Shown here piece by piece: positions 16,723-24,275 of a stretch of DNA of 64,000 bases (its first letter is position 1; every line of letters starts with the position of its first letter). The notes below the pieces were generated by a model. The model was not told the DNA's origin. It worked only from the letters and a program-made list of their open reading frames with translations, and did no database searches. Both the position numbers and the translations under genes were made by a program. The stretch comes from Saccharopolyspora_C sp040643635 (GTDB lineage: Bacteria; Actinomycetota; Actinomycetes; Mycobacteriales; Pseudonocardiaceae): positions 6,344 to 70,343 of the forward strand of contig NZ_JBEYUS010000030.1 of the NCBI RefSeq assembly GCF_040643635.1, written 5' to 3'.

Positions 16723-17466
16723 ATGCAGCCGCGGGTGTTGGTGGTCGACGACGAGCCGGGAGTCCGGACCGCGCTGCGCCGCGGCCTCTCCGCCGAGGGC
16801 ATGGAGGTCACGGTCGCCGTCGAAGGCGTGGAGGCGCTGCGGCTCGCCGCCACCGGCTCCTTCGACGTGGTGGTGCTGGACGTGATGCTCCCCGGCCTGT
16901 CCGGGTACCGAGTGCTGGAGCGGCTGCGCGGTCAGGGGATCACGACCCCGGTGCTGCTGCTGTCCGCGAAGGACGGCGAGGTGGACCAAGCCGACGGGCT
17001 GGACCTGGGGGCCGACGGTTACCTGGTCAAACCGTTCTCCTTCCTGGTGCTGACCGCGCAGGTCCGGGCCTTGGCCCGGCGCGGGGAGAGCTCCGCGCGG
17101 CACGCCCGGCTGCGGGTGGGCGAGCTGGAGATCGACCGGGACGTCCGCGAGGTGAGCTGGGCCGGAGTCCCGGTGGCGCTCTCCCCGCGCGAGTACGGGT
17201 TGCTCGTCGCGCTGGCGAGCCGCCCGGGCACGGTCGTGCCGAAGGAGGACCTACTGCGCCAGGTGTGGGGCGCAGACCAGTTCGTGACCCGCAACGTGGT
17301 CGAGGTCTACATCGGCTACCTGCGCCGCAAGCTCACCGCCGTCGGCGCCGGGAACCTGGTGCGCACGGTCCGCGGCCACGGCTACCAGGTCAGCGACGAA
17401 GCGGACCCGGACGAGGCCGCCGGCGCGGAACCGACGAGCACCCGTGGCGGGAACGGTTCCCGGTGA
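16723..17466 (+). CDS. OmpR-family response regulator
   Basis: The product is 247 residues. The receiver domain carries the acidic pair D9-D10, phosphoacceptor D53 (VVLDVMLPG) and the lysine of YLVKPFS. A winged-helix output domain follows (VALSPREYGLLVALASRPG, VVEVYIGYLRRKL, VRTVRGHGYQV), then a short acidic tail. It overlaps the kinase gene by four bases (GTGA). It is probably phosphorylated by that kinase and binds the CTGAG repeats upstream, controlling itself and the divergent exporter. The ATG at 16723 has a CATGCT box six bases before it and no Shine-Dalgarno, so it may be leaderless. Confidence 0.93.
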   Translation: MQPRVLVVDDEPGVRTALRRGLSAEGMEVTVAVEGVEALRLAATGSFDVVVLDVMLPGLSGYRVLERLRGQGITTPVLLLSAKDGEVDQADGLDLGADGYLVKPFSFLVLTAQVRALARRGESSARHARLRVGELEIDRDVREVSWAGVPVALSPREYGLLVALASRPGTVVPKEDLLRQVWGADQFVTRNVVEVYIGYLRRKLTAVGAGNLVRTVRGHGYQVSDEADPDEAAGAEPTSTRGGNGSR

Positions 17467-18851
17467 GCCGGTGGCCGCTGCGGCAGCTGCGGGCGTGGTG
17501 GTCGCGCCGCACCCTCCGGTTCCGGACCAGCGCGGTCGCGACCGCGGTGGCCCTCGTCGGACTCGGCGTGCTCGCGCACTTCGGCGTCGGCTTGATGAGC
17601 TGGCTGCTCGTCGAATCCGTGGACGCGGAGCTGAAGGGCAAGGTCGGGGTCGCCGTTCGCCAGATCGCCGCCGGAACTTCGCCGCGCGCCGTGGCGGGTG
17701 GTGAGGTGCGGGTCCTCGACACCTCCGGCGTCCCGGTCGATTCGCTGCCGGACCCGGGTCTCGGGCGGTCGAACATCAGCGAGCTCAAGAGCGGTGCGGG
17801 CGTCGTCGAGTGGTCGGGGGACGGGTCGGGCCAGGGCCTCTACCGCTGGGTCGGGGCTGTGGTGCCCGATCCGGCGGGCGAACCGCGGCTGGTGCTGGGC
17901 GGCGCGCACCTGATCGGCCACTCGGACACGGTCCGTTCGGCGGGCCGTGCCCTGGCGCTCGGTTCGATCCTCGCCGCCGGTGCCGTCGGCGTCGCGACCT
18001 GGTTGGTGGTGCGCCGCTCGCTGCGCCCGGTGGAGCGGATGCGGCTCGCCGCGGTGCGCCTGCCGGAGGGGCACCGGCTGCCGGTGCCGGAGGCCGACGA
18101 CGAGCTGCGCGCGCTCGCGGAGGCGCTCAACGAGATGCTGGCCCGCCGCGACGGCGACACGGAGTGGCTGCGCCGGTTCACCGGTGATGCCGCGCACGAG
18201 CTGCGCAATCCGGTCGCCTCGATCCGGGCGCAGGCCGAGGTCGCCGTGGTGCACCCCGACCCGGAGCTGGCGCAGGAGACCTTGCAGGACATCGCCGCCG
18301 AGGCGCAGCGGATGTCCGAGCTGGTGGACGGGCTGCTCGCGCTGGCCAGGGCGGAGTCCGGCGCGCAGCCGCAGCAGCAGCCGATCGAGCTCGGCAGCGC
18401 CGTGCGCGCGGCCGCCGACCGGGCGAACCTGCGCGGTGCCCGGCCCCGGGTCCAGGTCACCGCGCCCACCGGGAGCGTCGTGATCCTCGCCGGTGCCGCC
18501 GAGGTGGCCACCGTGCTGGACAACCTGATCGGGAACGCCCTGCGGCACGCGCGGGCCCTGGTCCGGGTGTCGCTGCTGCCCGCCGCCGCGAGCGTTCGCC
18601 TGGTCGTGGACGACGACGGTCCGGGCATCCCCGCCGAACACCGGACGCGGGTGTTCGACCGGTTCCACCGGGTGCAGCCGGACCGGGCCCGCCGCACCGG
18701 CGGTGCCGGGCTGGGGCTCGCGCTGGTGGCCGAGGCCGTGCGCGGCCGGGGCGGTTCGGTGCACGCGGCGGAGTCGCCCGAAGGCGGGGCCCGCATCGAG
18801 ATCCGCTGGCCGCTGCCCGGGCCGTTGCGCCCCGCGTCCCGGCAGGAGTGA
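17463..18851 (+). CDS. membrane sensor histidine kinase
   Basis: The product is 462 residues. Two membrane segments (about residues 22-45 and 158-180) flank an extracytoplasmic sensor of about 110 residues. A HAMP-like linker follows, then the phosphoacceptor H245 in FTGDAAHELRNPV and the catalytic domain: N box LDNLIGNALRHA, G1 DDDGPGIP, F box FDRFHRV and G2 GGAGLGLAL. It is translationally coupled to the response regulator. The presence of a divergent exporter and a lipid-binding exported protein suggests it senses membrane or cell-wall damage; the signal is unknown. Confidence 0.93.
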   Translation: MSRWPLRQLRAWWSRRTLRFRTSAVATAVALVGLGVLAHFGVGLMSWLLVESVDAELKGKVGVAVRQIAAGTSPRAVAGGEVRVLDTSGVPVDSLPDPGLGRSNISELKSGAGVVEWSGDGSGQGLYRWVGAVVPDPAGEPRLVLGGAHLIGHSDTVRSAGRALALGSILAAGAVGVATWLVVRRSLRPVERMRLAAVRLPEGHRLPVPEADDELRALAEALNEMLARRDGDTEWLRRFTGDAAHELRNPVASIRAQAEVAVVHPDPELAQETLQDIAAEAQRMSELVDGLLALARAESGAQPQQQPIELGSAVRAAADRANLRGARPRVQVTAPTGSVVILAGAAEVATVLDNLIGNALRHARALVRVSLLPAAASVRLVVDDDGPGIPAEHRTRVFDRFHRVQPDRARRTGGAGLGLALVAEAVRGRGGSVHAAESPEGGARIEIRWPLPGPLRPASRQE

Positions 18852-18996
18852 GCCCACCGCGAGCGCGACACCGCGCAGCCACCGGACACCGGAGAGGGCG
18901 CGTAGCCGTCCGCCCGCACCCGGCGCCCGGGCGCGGTCCCGGAACCGGAACCACCCCGGAGCGTGCTCCGCGCGGTGTGCGGCAGGATGTACCCAC

Positions 18997-19836
18997 GTGT
19001 CGGTGTTGCGAAGCACAGGTCTGGTGGCGGCCCCGCTGCGGACGGTCGGGGCGGCGCTGCGCCACACCCGCACCGCCGAGGACGGCCTGCGGGCGCTGGG
19101 CGTCCAGGGACGGGCGCTGACGCCCGCCGCCGAACTCCTCGTCCCGGGCGACGACCTCGCCTTCCGCTGGACGAAGCTCCCGCCGGCGAGGCTGCGCACC
19201 CGCATCGTGCGGGCGGACGCGGATCGGTTGGAATCGGTGCTCATCGCTGGTCCTCTCCAAGAATTGCGGCACGAATCGGTGCTGGCCGCGGCCGGTGGCC
19301 GCACGCTGCTCACCGACTCGCTGCGGTGGACGACGCCGTTCGGCGCGCTCGGACGGGTGGTCGACGTGGCGCTGGCCCGTCGGGTGGTGCTGGCGGTGCT
19401 GGCGCGCCGGATGCGCGCGGTCGGCGCGCTCGCCGAGTCCTGGGCGGCGCGTCCGGTCGTGGTCGGAACGGCGATCACGCGGGAGGGCCGGCTGCTCGTG
19501 CAGCAGCGCCGGTTCCCCGCGCGGGACGCCGGACGCTGGGAACTCCCCGGTGGCCGGGTGGAGCCGGGGGAGAGCGAGCACGACGCGGTCGTCCGGGAGT
19601 GCAAGGAAGAACTGGACGTCGAGGTCGTGCCGACCGGACGCGTCGGCACCGACGTGCCGCTGCGCAACGGGATGCTGCTGCGGGTGCACACCGCGGAGCT
19701 GGCCGATCCGGGCGCGGAGCCGCGGGCGGTCGAGCACCGGGCGGTGCACTGGGCACGCCGGCCCGAGCTGGGCGAGCTGAACTGGCTCGAAGCCGACCAG
19801 GTGCTCGCGCATTCGCTGCGCGACCTGCCGTTCTGA
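18997..19836 (+). CDS. SRPBCC-like domain fused to Nudix hydrolase
   Basis: The product is 279 residues. Residues 1-145 look like an SRPBCC/polyketide-cyclase-type lipid-binding domain, ending with TTPFGALGRVVDVALARR, a common end of such domains. Residues 150-279 form a Nudix hydrolase: VVVGTAITREGRLLVQQRRFP core GRLLVQQRR, and the Nudix box GGRVEPGESEHDAVVRE plus CKEELDV. The last glycine of the consensus box is replaced. The closest type is an (oxidised) dNTP pyrophosphatase. The GTG at 18997 is chosen from a CAGGAT box eight bases upstream and lack of alternatives. The 145-base gap before it shows nothing definite. Confidence 0.78.
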   Translation: MSVLRSTGLVAAPLRTVGAALRHTRTAEDGLRALGVQGRALTPAAELLVPGDDLAFRWTKLPPARLRTRIVRADADRLESVLIAGPLQELRHESVLAAAGGRTLLTDSLRWTTPFGALGRVVDVALARRVVLAVLARRMRAVGALAESWAARPVVVGTAITREGRLLVQQRRFPARDAGRWELPGGRVEPGESEHDAVVRECKEELDVEVVPTGRVGTDVPLRNGMLLRVHTAELADPGAEPRAVEHRAVHWARRPELGELNWLEADQVLAHSLRDLPF

Positions 19837-20010
19837 GGTCCCTGCGGTCGAGTCGGAGGCCGTTCCCGGCGGGGTGCGCGTTCGCTGCGTCCATGCACCG
19901 AGATTGCCGGGTTCGACCACCTGTTCGCCACGTTTTCGGCCTGAACTACTCGAACTGGTGAACGAATCGACGGACGGGCTCGCTCCGGTGGTGAAGCTGA
20001 AGAACCAGGT

Positions 20011-20052
20011 CAGGGGCCCGTCGGGCGTGCGGCGCCCGGCTTCGGGCCCCTG
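20011..20052. terminator. strong hairpin between convergent Nudix and trpS genes
   Basis: CAGGGGCCCG (20011-20020) pairs perfectly with CGGGCCCCTG (20043-20052), and an inner GGGCG/CGCCC extends the stem. It sits near the trpS stop and can act for both strands. The rest of the 242-base gap (19837-20078) shows no gene. Confidence 0.75.
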
Positions 20053-20078
20053 CCTCGGCTCGTTCGATCAGGGGACGG

Positions 20079-21044
20079 TCAGCGCAACCCGGCGACCCGC
20101 AGCGCGGCGTCCAGCCGCGGCCGGGCGCGCTCGGCCGCGCGAGCGGCCCCCTTCTCCCGGACCCGGTCCAGCTCGGCCGGGTCGTCCAGCAGCTCCCGCG
20201 CGCCGTCCCGGACCGGCCGCAGCAGTTCCACCACCGCCTCCGCCACGGTGTCCTTGAGCTGGGCGTACGTGCTCGCGGACGAGGCCGCGGCGTACGGGCT
20301 GCCCCCGGTGCAGGCGGCGAGGATCTCCAGCAGGTTCGCCACCGCGGGCTGTTCGTCCGGGTCGTAGCGGACCGAGGCCCTGTCGTCGGTGACGGCGCGG
20401 CGGAACTTGCGGCGCACCACGTCCGGCTCGTCCAGCACGAACACGACGCCCGCCTGTTGCTGCGCGGACTTCGCCATCTTGCGCGCGGGATCGGACAGGT
20501 CGCGCACCGCGGCGGCCGTCTTCGGCACCACCGCGCGCGGGACGACGAACACCTCCCCGCGGCCGCCGTTGAACCGCTTGGCCAGCGTGCGGGCCAGTTC
20601 GACGTGCTGGTTCTGGTCCACGCCCACCGGGACCTCGGTGGCGCCCTGCAGCAGGATGTCCGCCGCCATCAGCACGGGGTAGGTGAGCAGGCCGAGCCGC
20701 GCGCCGTCCTGGCCGTCGCCCTTCTCCTTGAACTGGATCATGCGGCTGGCCTCGCCGTAGCCGCAGGTGCACTCCAGGACCCAGTTCAGCGCGCCCAGTT
20801 CGCCCGCGAGGTCGGACTGCACGAACACCGAATCGGCGGTGATGCCGGTGGCCAGCAGCACGGCCAGGTTCTCCCTGGTGAGCGCGCGCAGCCGCTCGGG
20901 CCGGTAGGGCAGCGTCATCGCGTGCAGGTCCGAGATGAAGTACAGGTCGTCCGGGCCGCCTTCGGTCGCCCACCGGCGCAGCGCGCCGAGGTGGTTGCCC
21001 AGGTGGACGTGGCCGGACGGGGTGATGCCGGACAAGCGGGTCAC
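20079..21044 (-). CDS. trpS: tryptophan--tRNA ligase
   Basis: The product is 321 residues, normal for bacterial TrpRS. The class I HIGH-equivalent is PSGHVHLGNHLG (residues 9-20) and the KMSKS-equivalent is ARKMAKS. Other family landmarks are SDLHAMTLPY, VQSDLAGELGALNWVL, TYPVLMAADILLQGATEVPVGVDQNQHVELAR core PVGVDQNQHVEL. GTG at 21044 follows GAGGAGA. Upstream, 84 bases away, a tiny ORF with two consecutive Trp codons and stable hairpins suggests control of trpS by Trp-tRNA supply. Some actinomycetes carry a second, antibiotic-resistant TrpRS under special control; which type this is cannot be decided. Confidence 0.95.
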   Translation of the reverse strand: MTRLSGITPSGHVHLGNHLGALRRWATEGGPDDLYFISDLHAMTLPYRPERLRALTRENLAVLLATGITADSVFVQSDLAGELGALNWVLECTCGYGEASRMIQFKEKGDGQDGARLGLLTYPVLMAADILLQGATEVPVGVDQNQHVELARTLAKRFNGGRGEVFVVPRAVVPKTAAAVRDLSDPARKMAKSAQQQAGVVFVLDEPDVVRRKFRRAVTDDRASVRYDPDEQPAVANLLEILAACTGGSPYAAASSASTYAQLKDTVAEAVVELLRPVRDGARELLDDPAELDRVREKGAARAAERARPRLDAALRVAGLR

Positions 21045-21094
21045 GATCTCTCCTCGGATCGATGGCCGCTCACCAGCCTGCACCGCGCAACGCC

Positions 21095-21114
21095 CGGTCG
21101 CCTGGTGGCGACCG
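21095..21114 (-). promoter_or_regulatory. attenuator-type hairpin in the trpS leader
   Basis: In the trpS transcript CGGTCGCC pairs with GGCGACCG over an ACCA loop, an eight-pair perfect stem 51 bases before the trpS start. It follows the Trp leader ORF. It could be the terminator or a spacer hairpin of an attenuator; no U tract follows. Confidence 0.5.
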
Positions 21115-21127
21115 ATGTGCGTGCGGT

Positions 21128-21172
21128 TCAGCGCACGACGAGCCGGGGCCGCCCTGGGGCGGCCCACCACAT
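21128..21172 (-). CDS. Trp leader peptide MWWAAPGRPRLVVR
   Basis: A 14-codon ORF lies in the trpS leader, with Trp at codons 2 and 3 (21164-21169). Directly from the second Trp codon begins a stable stem, GGGCCGCCC (21157-21165 as read on the minus strand) with GGGCGGCCC (21146-21154), so a ribosome stalled for lack of charged Trp-tRNA would sit on its first arm. Tandem rare codons at the start of a tiny ORF before an aminoacyl-tRNA synthetase gene are the hallmark of ribosome-mediated attenuation. No strong Shine-Dalgarno precedes it; a TAACGT box (21210-21215, minus strand) could be its -10. Confidence 0.62.
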   Translation of the reverse strand: MWWAAPGRPRLVVR

Positions 21173-21250
21173 GCTCAGACGCGGATGCGACATTTCGTGC
21201 ACGGCGCGCACGTTACCAGAAGGGTATGGGCACTCGTGCCGGAGGAGGGC

Positions 21251-21256
21251 TATTCT
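21251..21256 (+). promoter_or_regulatory. -10 box of leaderless YciI-like gene
   Basis: TATTCT lies exactly six bases before the ATG at 21263, the best-matched -10 box of the window. Confidence 0.6.
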
Positions 21257-21262
21257 GGATTC

Positions 21263-21586
21263 ATGTTCGTCGTATTGCTGAACTACACGGCTCCGCAATC
21301 GGACATCGACGGCGCATTGGTGGATCACTATGAGTGGGTGAGCAGACATTACGAGGCCGGTGACTTCATCACGACCGGCCACCGGACTCCGGAACCGGGC
21401 AGCCCGTTGACCGGGGGCGTGCTCATCGCCAGATCCATGTCTCGTGGCAGGTTGGAGGCCATCCTCGCCACCGACCCCTTCGAACTGCGAAAACTCGCCC
21501 GCCACGAAGTGATCGAATTCCAGGCGCTGCGCACCGTGCCGGAAATGGCGAAGTACGCCGACCAGCTGGTCCCGGTGAGCGAATAG
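21263..21586 (+). CDS. YciI/YCII-related protein
   Basis: The product is 107 residues, a single YCII domain of the ferredoxin-like fold (dimeric alpha-beta barrel). Seen are MFVVLLNYTAP, VDHYEWVSRHYEAGDFITTGH with the conserved His, GGVLIARSMSR and DPFELRKLARHEVIEF. The family's biochemical role is unknown in most cases. Upstream is a TATTCT box at leaderless spacing. It is divergent from trpS, and a long hairpin ends the transcript. Confidence 0.88.
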   Translation: MFVVLLNYTAPQSDIDGALVDHYEWVSRHYEAGDFITTGHRTPEPGSPLTGGVLIARSMSRGRLEAILATDPFELRKLARHEVIEFQALRTVPEMAKYADQLVPVSE

Positions 21587-21597
21587 AGCGCCCGCGC

Positions 21598-21634
21598 TGA
21601 TCCGCACCTGGGCTTCGCGCCGAGGTGCGGATCA
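21598..21634. terminator. 12-bp perfect hairpin terminator shared by convergent genes
   Basis: TGATCCGCACCT (21598-21609) pairs perfectly with AGGTGCGGATCA (21623-21634), with a GGGC-TTCG-CGCC-like inner loop. The second arm contains the stop codon of the Lys/Cys-rich gene on the minus strand. On the plus strand a T-rich stretch follows. Confidence 0.75.
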
Positions 21635-21802
21635 ATGCGACTTCTTTTCCTTTGACTCTTTCTTTGCCTTCTTTTGCGCTTTCTTGACCTCGCGTGCTTT
21701 CGCGTCCTTCAGCGCTTCCCGCAACACCACGATCGGGCATTGCTTGCACGGTGGTTTCGAAAGGCAGCACTTCCGCTTCACCTTGATCGTTTTCTTGCTC
21801 AC
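21632..21802 (-). CDS. small Lys-rich four-cysteine protein
   Basis: The product is about 56 residues from GTG 21802, or 73 from GTG 21853. It begins with SKKTIKVKRKCC, has a four-cysteine block KCCLSKPPCKQCP and ends in a very basic tail of repeated KK and AKK words, finishing KESKEKKSH. The cysteine pattern (CCx4-5CxxC) suggests metal binding and the tail suggests nucleic-acid binding. I recall similar small proteins in other actinobacteria but cannot name a family. The gene uses AAG codons unlike the GC-driven composition around it, which supports real selection. GTG 21802 has GGGAAG upstream and is preferred. Confidence 0.6.
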   Translation of the reverse strand: MSKKTIKVKRKCCLSKPPCKQCPIVVLREALKDAKAREVKKAQKKAKKESKEKKSH

Positions 21803-21894
21803 GACTGGCTTCCCGCTGCCGGAGGGGTCCGCTCGGGGACCGGACTCCGCCACCCTAGGTCGGTCCCGGTGGTTCCGGCGAACCCGCGGCCGCG

Positions 21895-21912
21895 GGTGTT
21901 GCGCTCAACACC
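21895..21912. promoter_or_regulatory. 7-bp palindrome upstream of typA
   Basis: GGTGTTG-CGCT-CAACACC is a perfect inverted repeat. A TACGCT box (about 21949) lies downstream, so this could be an operator. The rest of the roughly 390-base region before typA shows no gene. Confidence 0.35.
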
Positions 21913-22198
21913 TGTCCGCGGTCCCGTTCGGGAAGTGCTCTACGCTGGAGTAGGCCGCGTGTCGACAACGCACCGAGCCTCAGCAAGTGTCGGGCCTTCG
22001 ACATGACGGCCCCGCCGTCCGCGATCGGCCGCCTTCTTCAGACGGGTGAGCCAGCCGGAGCACGGGGTTCTCGGAACGCGGGTCCGCGCCGGGGGCCGCA
22101 ACTTCCCGCAGCGGCGGCAGCGGGACGGCGGCCGGCAGAGGTCGACAAGCGCCTGCCGCCTGACCTGATCTTCGTCTTCCAACTCATGGAGTGCTCGC

Positions 22199-24124
22199 GT
22201 GCCCGCCACCAGCGTCGCCGAACCGAACCAGCGGATCCGCAACGATCTGCGCAACGTCGCGATCGTCGCGCACGTCGACCACGGTAAGACCACCCTGGTG
22301 GACGCCATGCTGCGGCAATCCGGCGCCTTCTCCGAACGTGCCGAACTCGTCGACCGGGTCATGGACTCCAATGACCTGGAACGGGAAAAGGGCATCACGA
22401 TCCTGGCCAAGAACACGGCCATCCGGCGGGAGACCGAAAGCGGTCCCGTCACCATCAACGTCATCGACACCCCCGGCCACGCCGACTTCGGCGGTGAGGT
22501 CGAGCGCGGCCTGTCCATGGCCGACGGCGTGGTGCTGCTGGTCGACGCCAGCGAGGGGCCGCTGCCGCAGACCCGCTTCGTGCTGCGCAAGGCGCTGGCC
22601 GCGAAGCTGCCGGTGATCCTCGTCGTGAACAAGGTCGACCGTCCGGACGCGCGTTGCGCCGAGGTCGTCGACGAGGCCCACGACCTGCTGCTGGACCTCG
22701 CCTCCGAGCTCGACGACGGCGAAGGCTCGGTGGACATGGACGCCGTGCTGAACCTGCCGGTGATCTACGCCTCCGCCCGCTCCGGGCGCGCCAGCCTCAC
22801 CCAGCCCGCCGACGGCGACCTGCCCGCGGACGAGGACCTCACCGCGCTGTTCGACGTGCTGATGGAGCACGTGCCCGCGCCGGTCGGCGACTACGAGGCG
22901 CCGCTGCGCGCCCTGGTCACCAACCTCGACGCCTCCGCGTTCCTGGGCCGCATCGCGCTGTGCCGCATCCACGCGGGCACCATGCGCAAGGGCCAGACCG
23001 TCGGCTGGTGCCGCGAGGACGGGTCCGTCGAGAAGGTGCGGATCACCGAGCTGCTCATCACCGAGAACCTGGACCGGGTGCCCGCCGCCGAGGCGCACGC
23101 CGGTGACCTGGTGGCGATCGCGGGCATCCCGGACATCACCATCGGCGACACCCTCGCCGACGCCGACGACCCGCAGCCGCTGCCGCGGATCACCGTGGAC
23201 GACCCGGCCATCTCGATGACTATCGGCGTGAACACCTCGCCGATGACCGGCCGCAACGGTGGCACCAAGGTCACCGCGCGGTTCGTGAAGAACCGCCTCG
23301 ACGCCGAGCTGATCGGCAACGTCAGCGTCAAGGTCGTGCCGACCGAGCGCCCCGACACCTGGGAGGTCCAGGGCCGTGGCGAACTGGCGCTGGCGGTGCT
23401 CGTGGAGACCATGCGACGCGAGGGCTTCGAGCTCACCGTCGGCAAGCCGCAGGTGGTCACCAAGACCATCGACGGCAAGCTGTGCGAGCCGTTCGAGCGC
23501 CTGACCATCGACTCCCCGGAGGAGCACCTGGGTGCGATCACCCAGCTGCTCGCCGGCCGCAAGGGCCGGATGGAGACGATGGACGGCCACGGCACCGGCC
23601 GCATCAAGCTGGACTACGTGATCCCCTCCCGCGGGCTGATCGGCTTCCGCACCGAGTTCCTCACCGAGACGCGCGGCACCGGCATCGCCAACCACGTCTT
23701 CGAGGGCTACTTCCCGTGGGTCGGCGAACTGCGCACCCGGCACAGCGGCTCGTTGGTGGCAGACCGCTCCGGCCCGGTCACCAGCTACGCGATGATGCAG
23801 CTGGCCGACCGCGGCACGTTCTTCGTGGAGCCCGGCGCCGAGGTGTACGAGGGCATGGTCGTGGGCGAGAACCCGCGCGCCGAGGACCTCGACATCAACG
23901 TCACCAAGGAGAAGAAGCTCACCAACATGCGCTCCGCCACCGGCGACGAGCTGGAGCGGCTGGCCCGCCCCCGCACGCTGGGCCTGGAGGAGGCGCTGGA
24001 GTTCTGCTCCGCCGACGAGTGCGTCGAGGTCGGCCCGGACGCGATCCGGGTGCGCAAGCTCGTGCTGGACGCGACGACCCGCGGCCGGGAGCGCTCCCGG
24101 GCCAAGGCCCGCGACAACGGCTGA
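22199..24124 (+). CDS. typA: translational GTPase TypA/BipA
   Basis: The product is 641 residues, slightly longer than E. coli BipA because of a short C-terminal basic tail. The G1 loop AHVDHGKTT is at residues 24-32, with the family switch I text EREKGITILAKN, G3 DTPGHADFGG, G4 NKVDRPDA, then domain II, an EF-G-like domain (GRGELALAVLVETMRREGFE core) and the unique C-terminal domain GTGIANHVFEGYFPWVG. It binds 70S ribosomes and helps in stress and cold growth. GTG 22199 is seven bases after GGAG. Position next to lpqW is conserved in mycobacteria (Rv1165-Rv1166). Confidence 0.97.
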   Translation: MPATSVAEPNQRIRNDLRNVAIVAHVDHGKTTLVDAMLRQSGAFSERAELVDRVMDSNDLEREKGITILAKNTAIRRETESGPVTINVIDTPGHADFGGEVERGLSMADGVVLLVDASEGPLPQTRFVLRKALAAKLPVILVVNKVDRPDARCAEVVDEAHDLLLDLASELDDGEGSVDMDAVLNLPVIYASARSGRASLTQPADGDLPADEDLTALFDVLMEHVPAPVGDYEAPLRALVTNLDASAFLGRIALCRIHAGTMRKGQTVGWCREDGSVEKVRITELLITENLDRVPAAEAHAGDLVAIAGIPDITIGDTLADADDPQPLPRITVDDPAISMTIGVNTSPMTGRNGGTKVTARFVKNRLDAELIGNVSVKVVPTERPDTWEVQGRGELALAVLVETMRREGFELTVGKPQVVTKTIDGKLCEPFERLTIDSPEEHLGAITQLLAGRKGRMETMDGHGTGRIKLDYVIPSRGLIGFRTEFLTETRGTGIANHVFEGYFPWVGELRTRHSGSLVADRSGPVTSYAMMQLADRGTFFVEPGAEVYEGMVVGENPRAEDLDINVTKEKKLTNMRSATGDELERLARPRTLGLEEALEFCSADECVEVGPDAIRVRKLVLDATTRGRERSRAKARDNG

Positions 24125-24147
24125 GCCCCACCTGAGCGGAAGCTGAG
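24121..24147. promoter_or_regulatory. three CTGAG boxes at exact 11-bp spacing before lpqW
   Basis: CTGAG occurs at 24121, 24132 and 24143, overlapping the typA stop codon. Triple phasing at 11 bp fits cooperative binding of an OmpR-type regulator. It matches the pair in the two-component promoter (16636/16647) and near sigE (48839/48850). Confidence 0.5.
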
Positions 24148-24172
24148 CGTTTCCACCCCGGTGTGCAGTGCC

Positions 24173-24214
24173 AGAAGGACGCGCGGAACCATGAGTGCTT
24201 CCGCGCGTCCTTCT
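24173..24214 (+). terminator. 16-bp perfect hairpin terminator after typA
   Basis: AGAAGGACGCGCGGAA (24173-24188) pairs fully with TTCCGCGCGTCCTTCT (24199-24214) across ten bases. It ends the typA transcript and makes a start for the next gene before 24214 implausible. Confidence 0.85.
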
Positions 24215-24275
24215 ACAGGGGGACATCGCGTCCGCCTGTGATCGGCGACCGGGGAAAGAGGGGAGGTTCGGCGGC

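Noticed and set aside
24195..24275. Upstream start at 24195 for lpqW
   Set aside because: It falls inside the typA terminator hairpin and would destroy the lipoprotein signal peptide; GTG 24276 has a strong ribosome-binding site.
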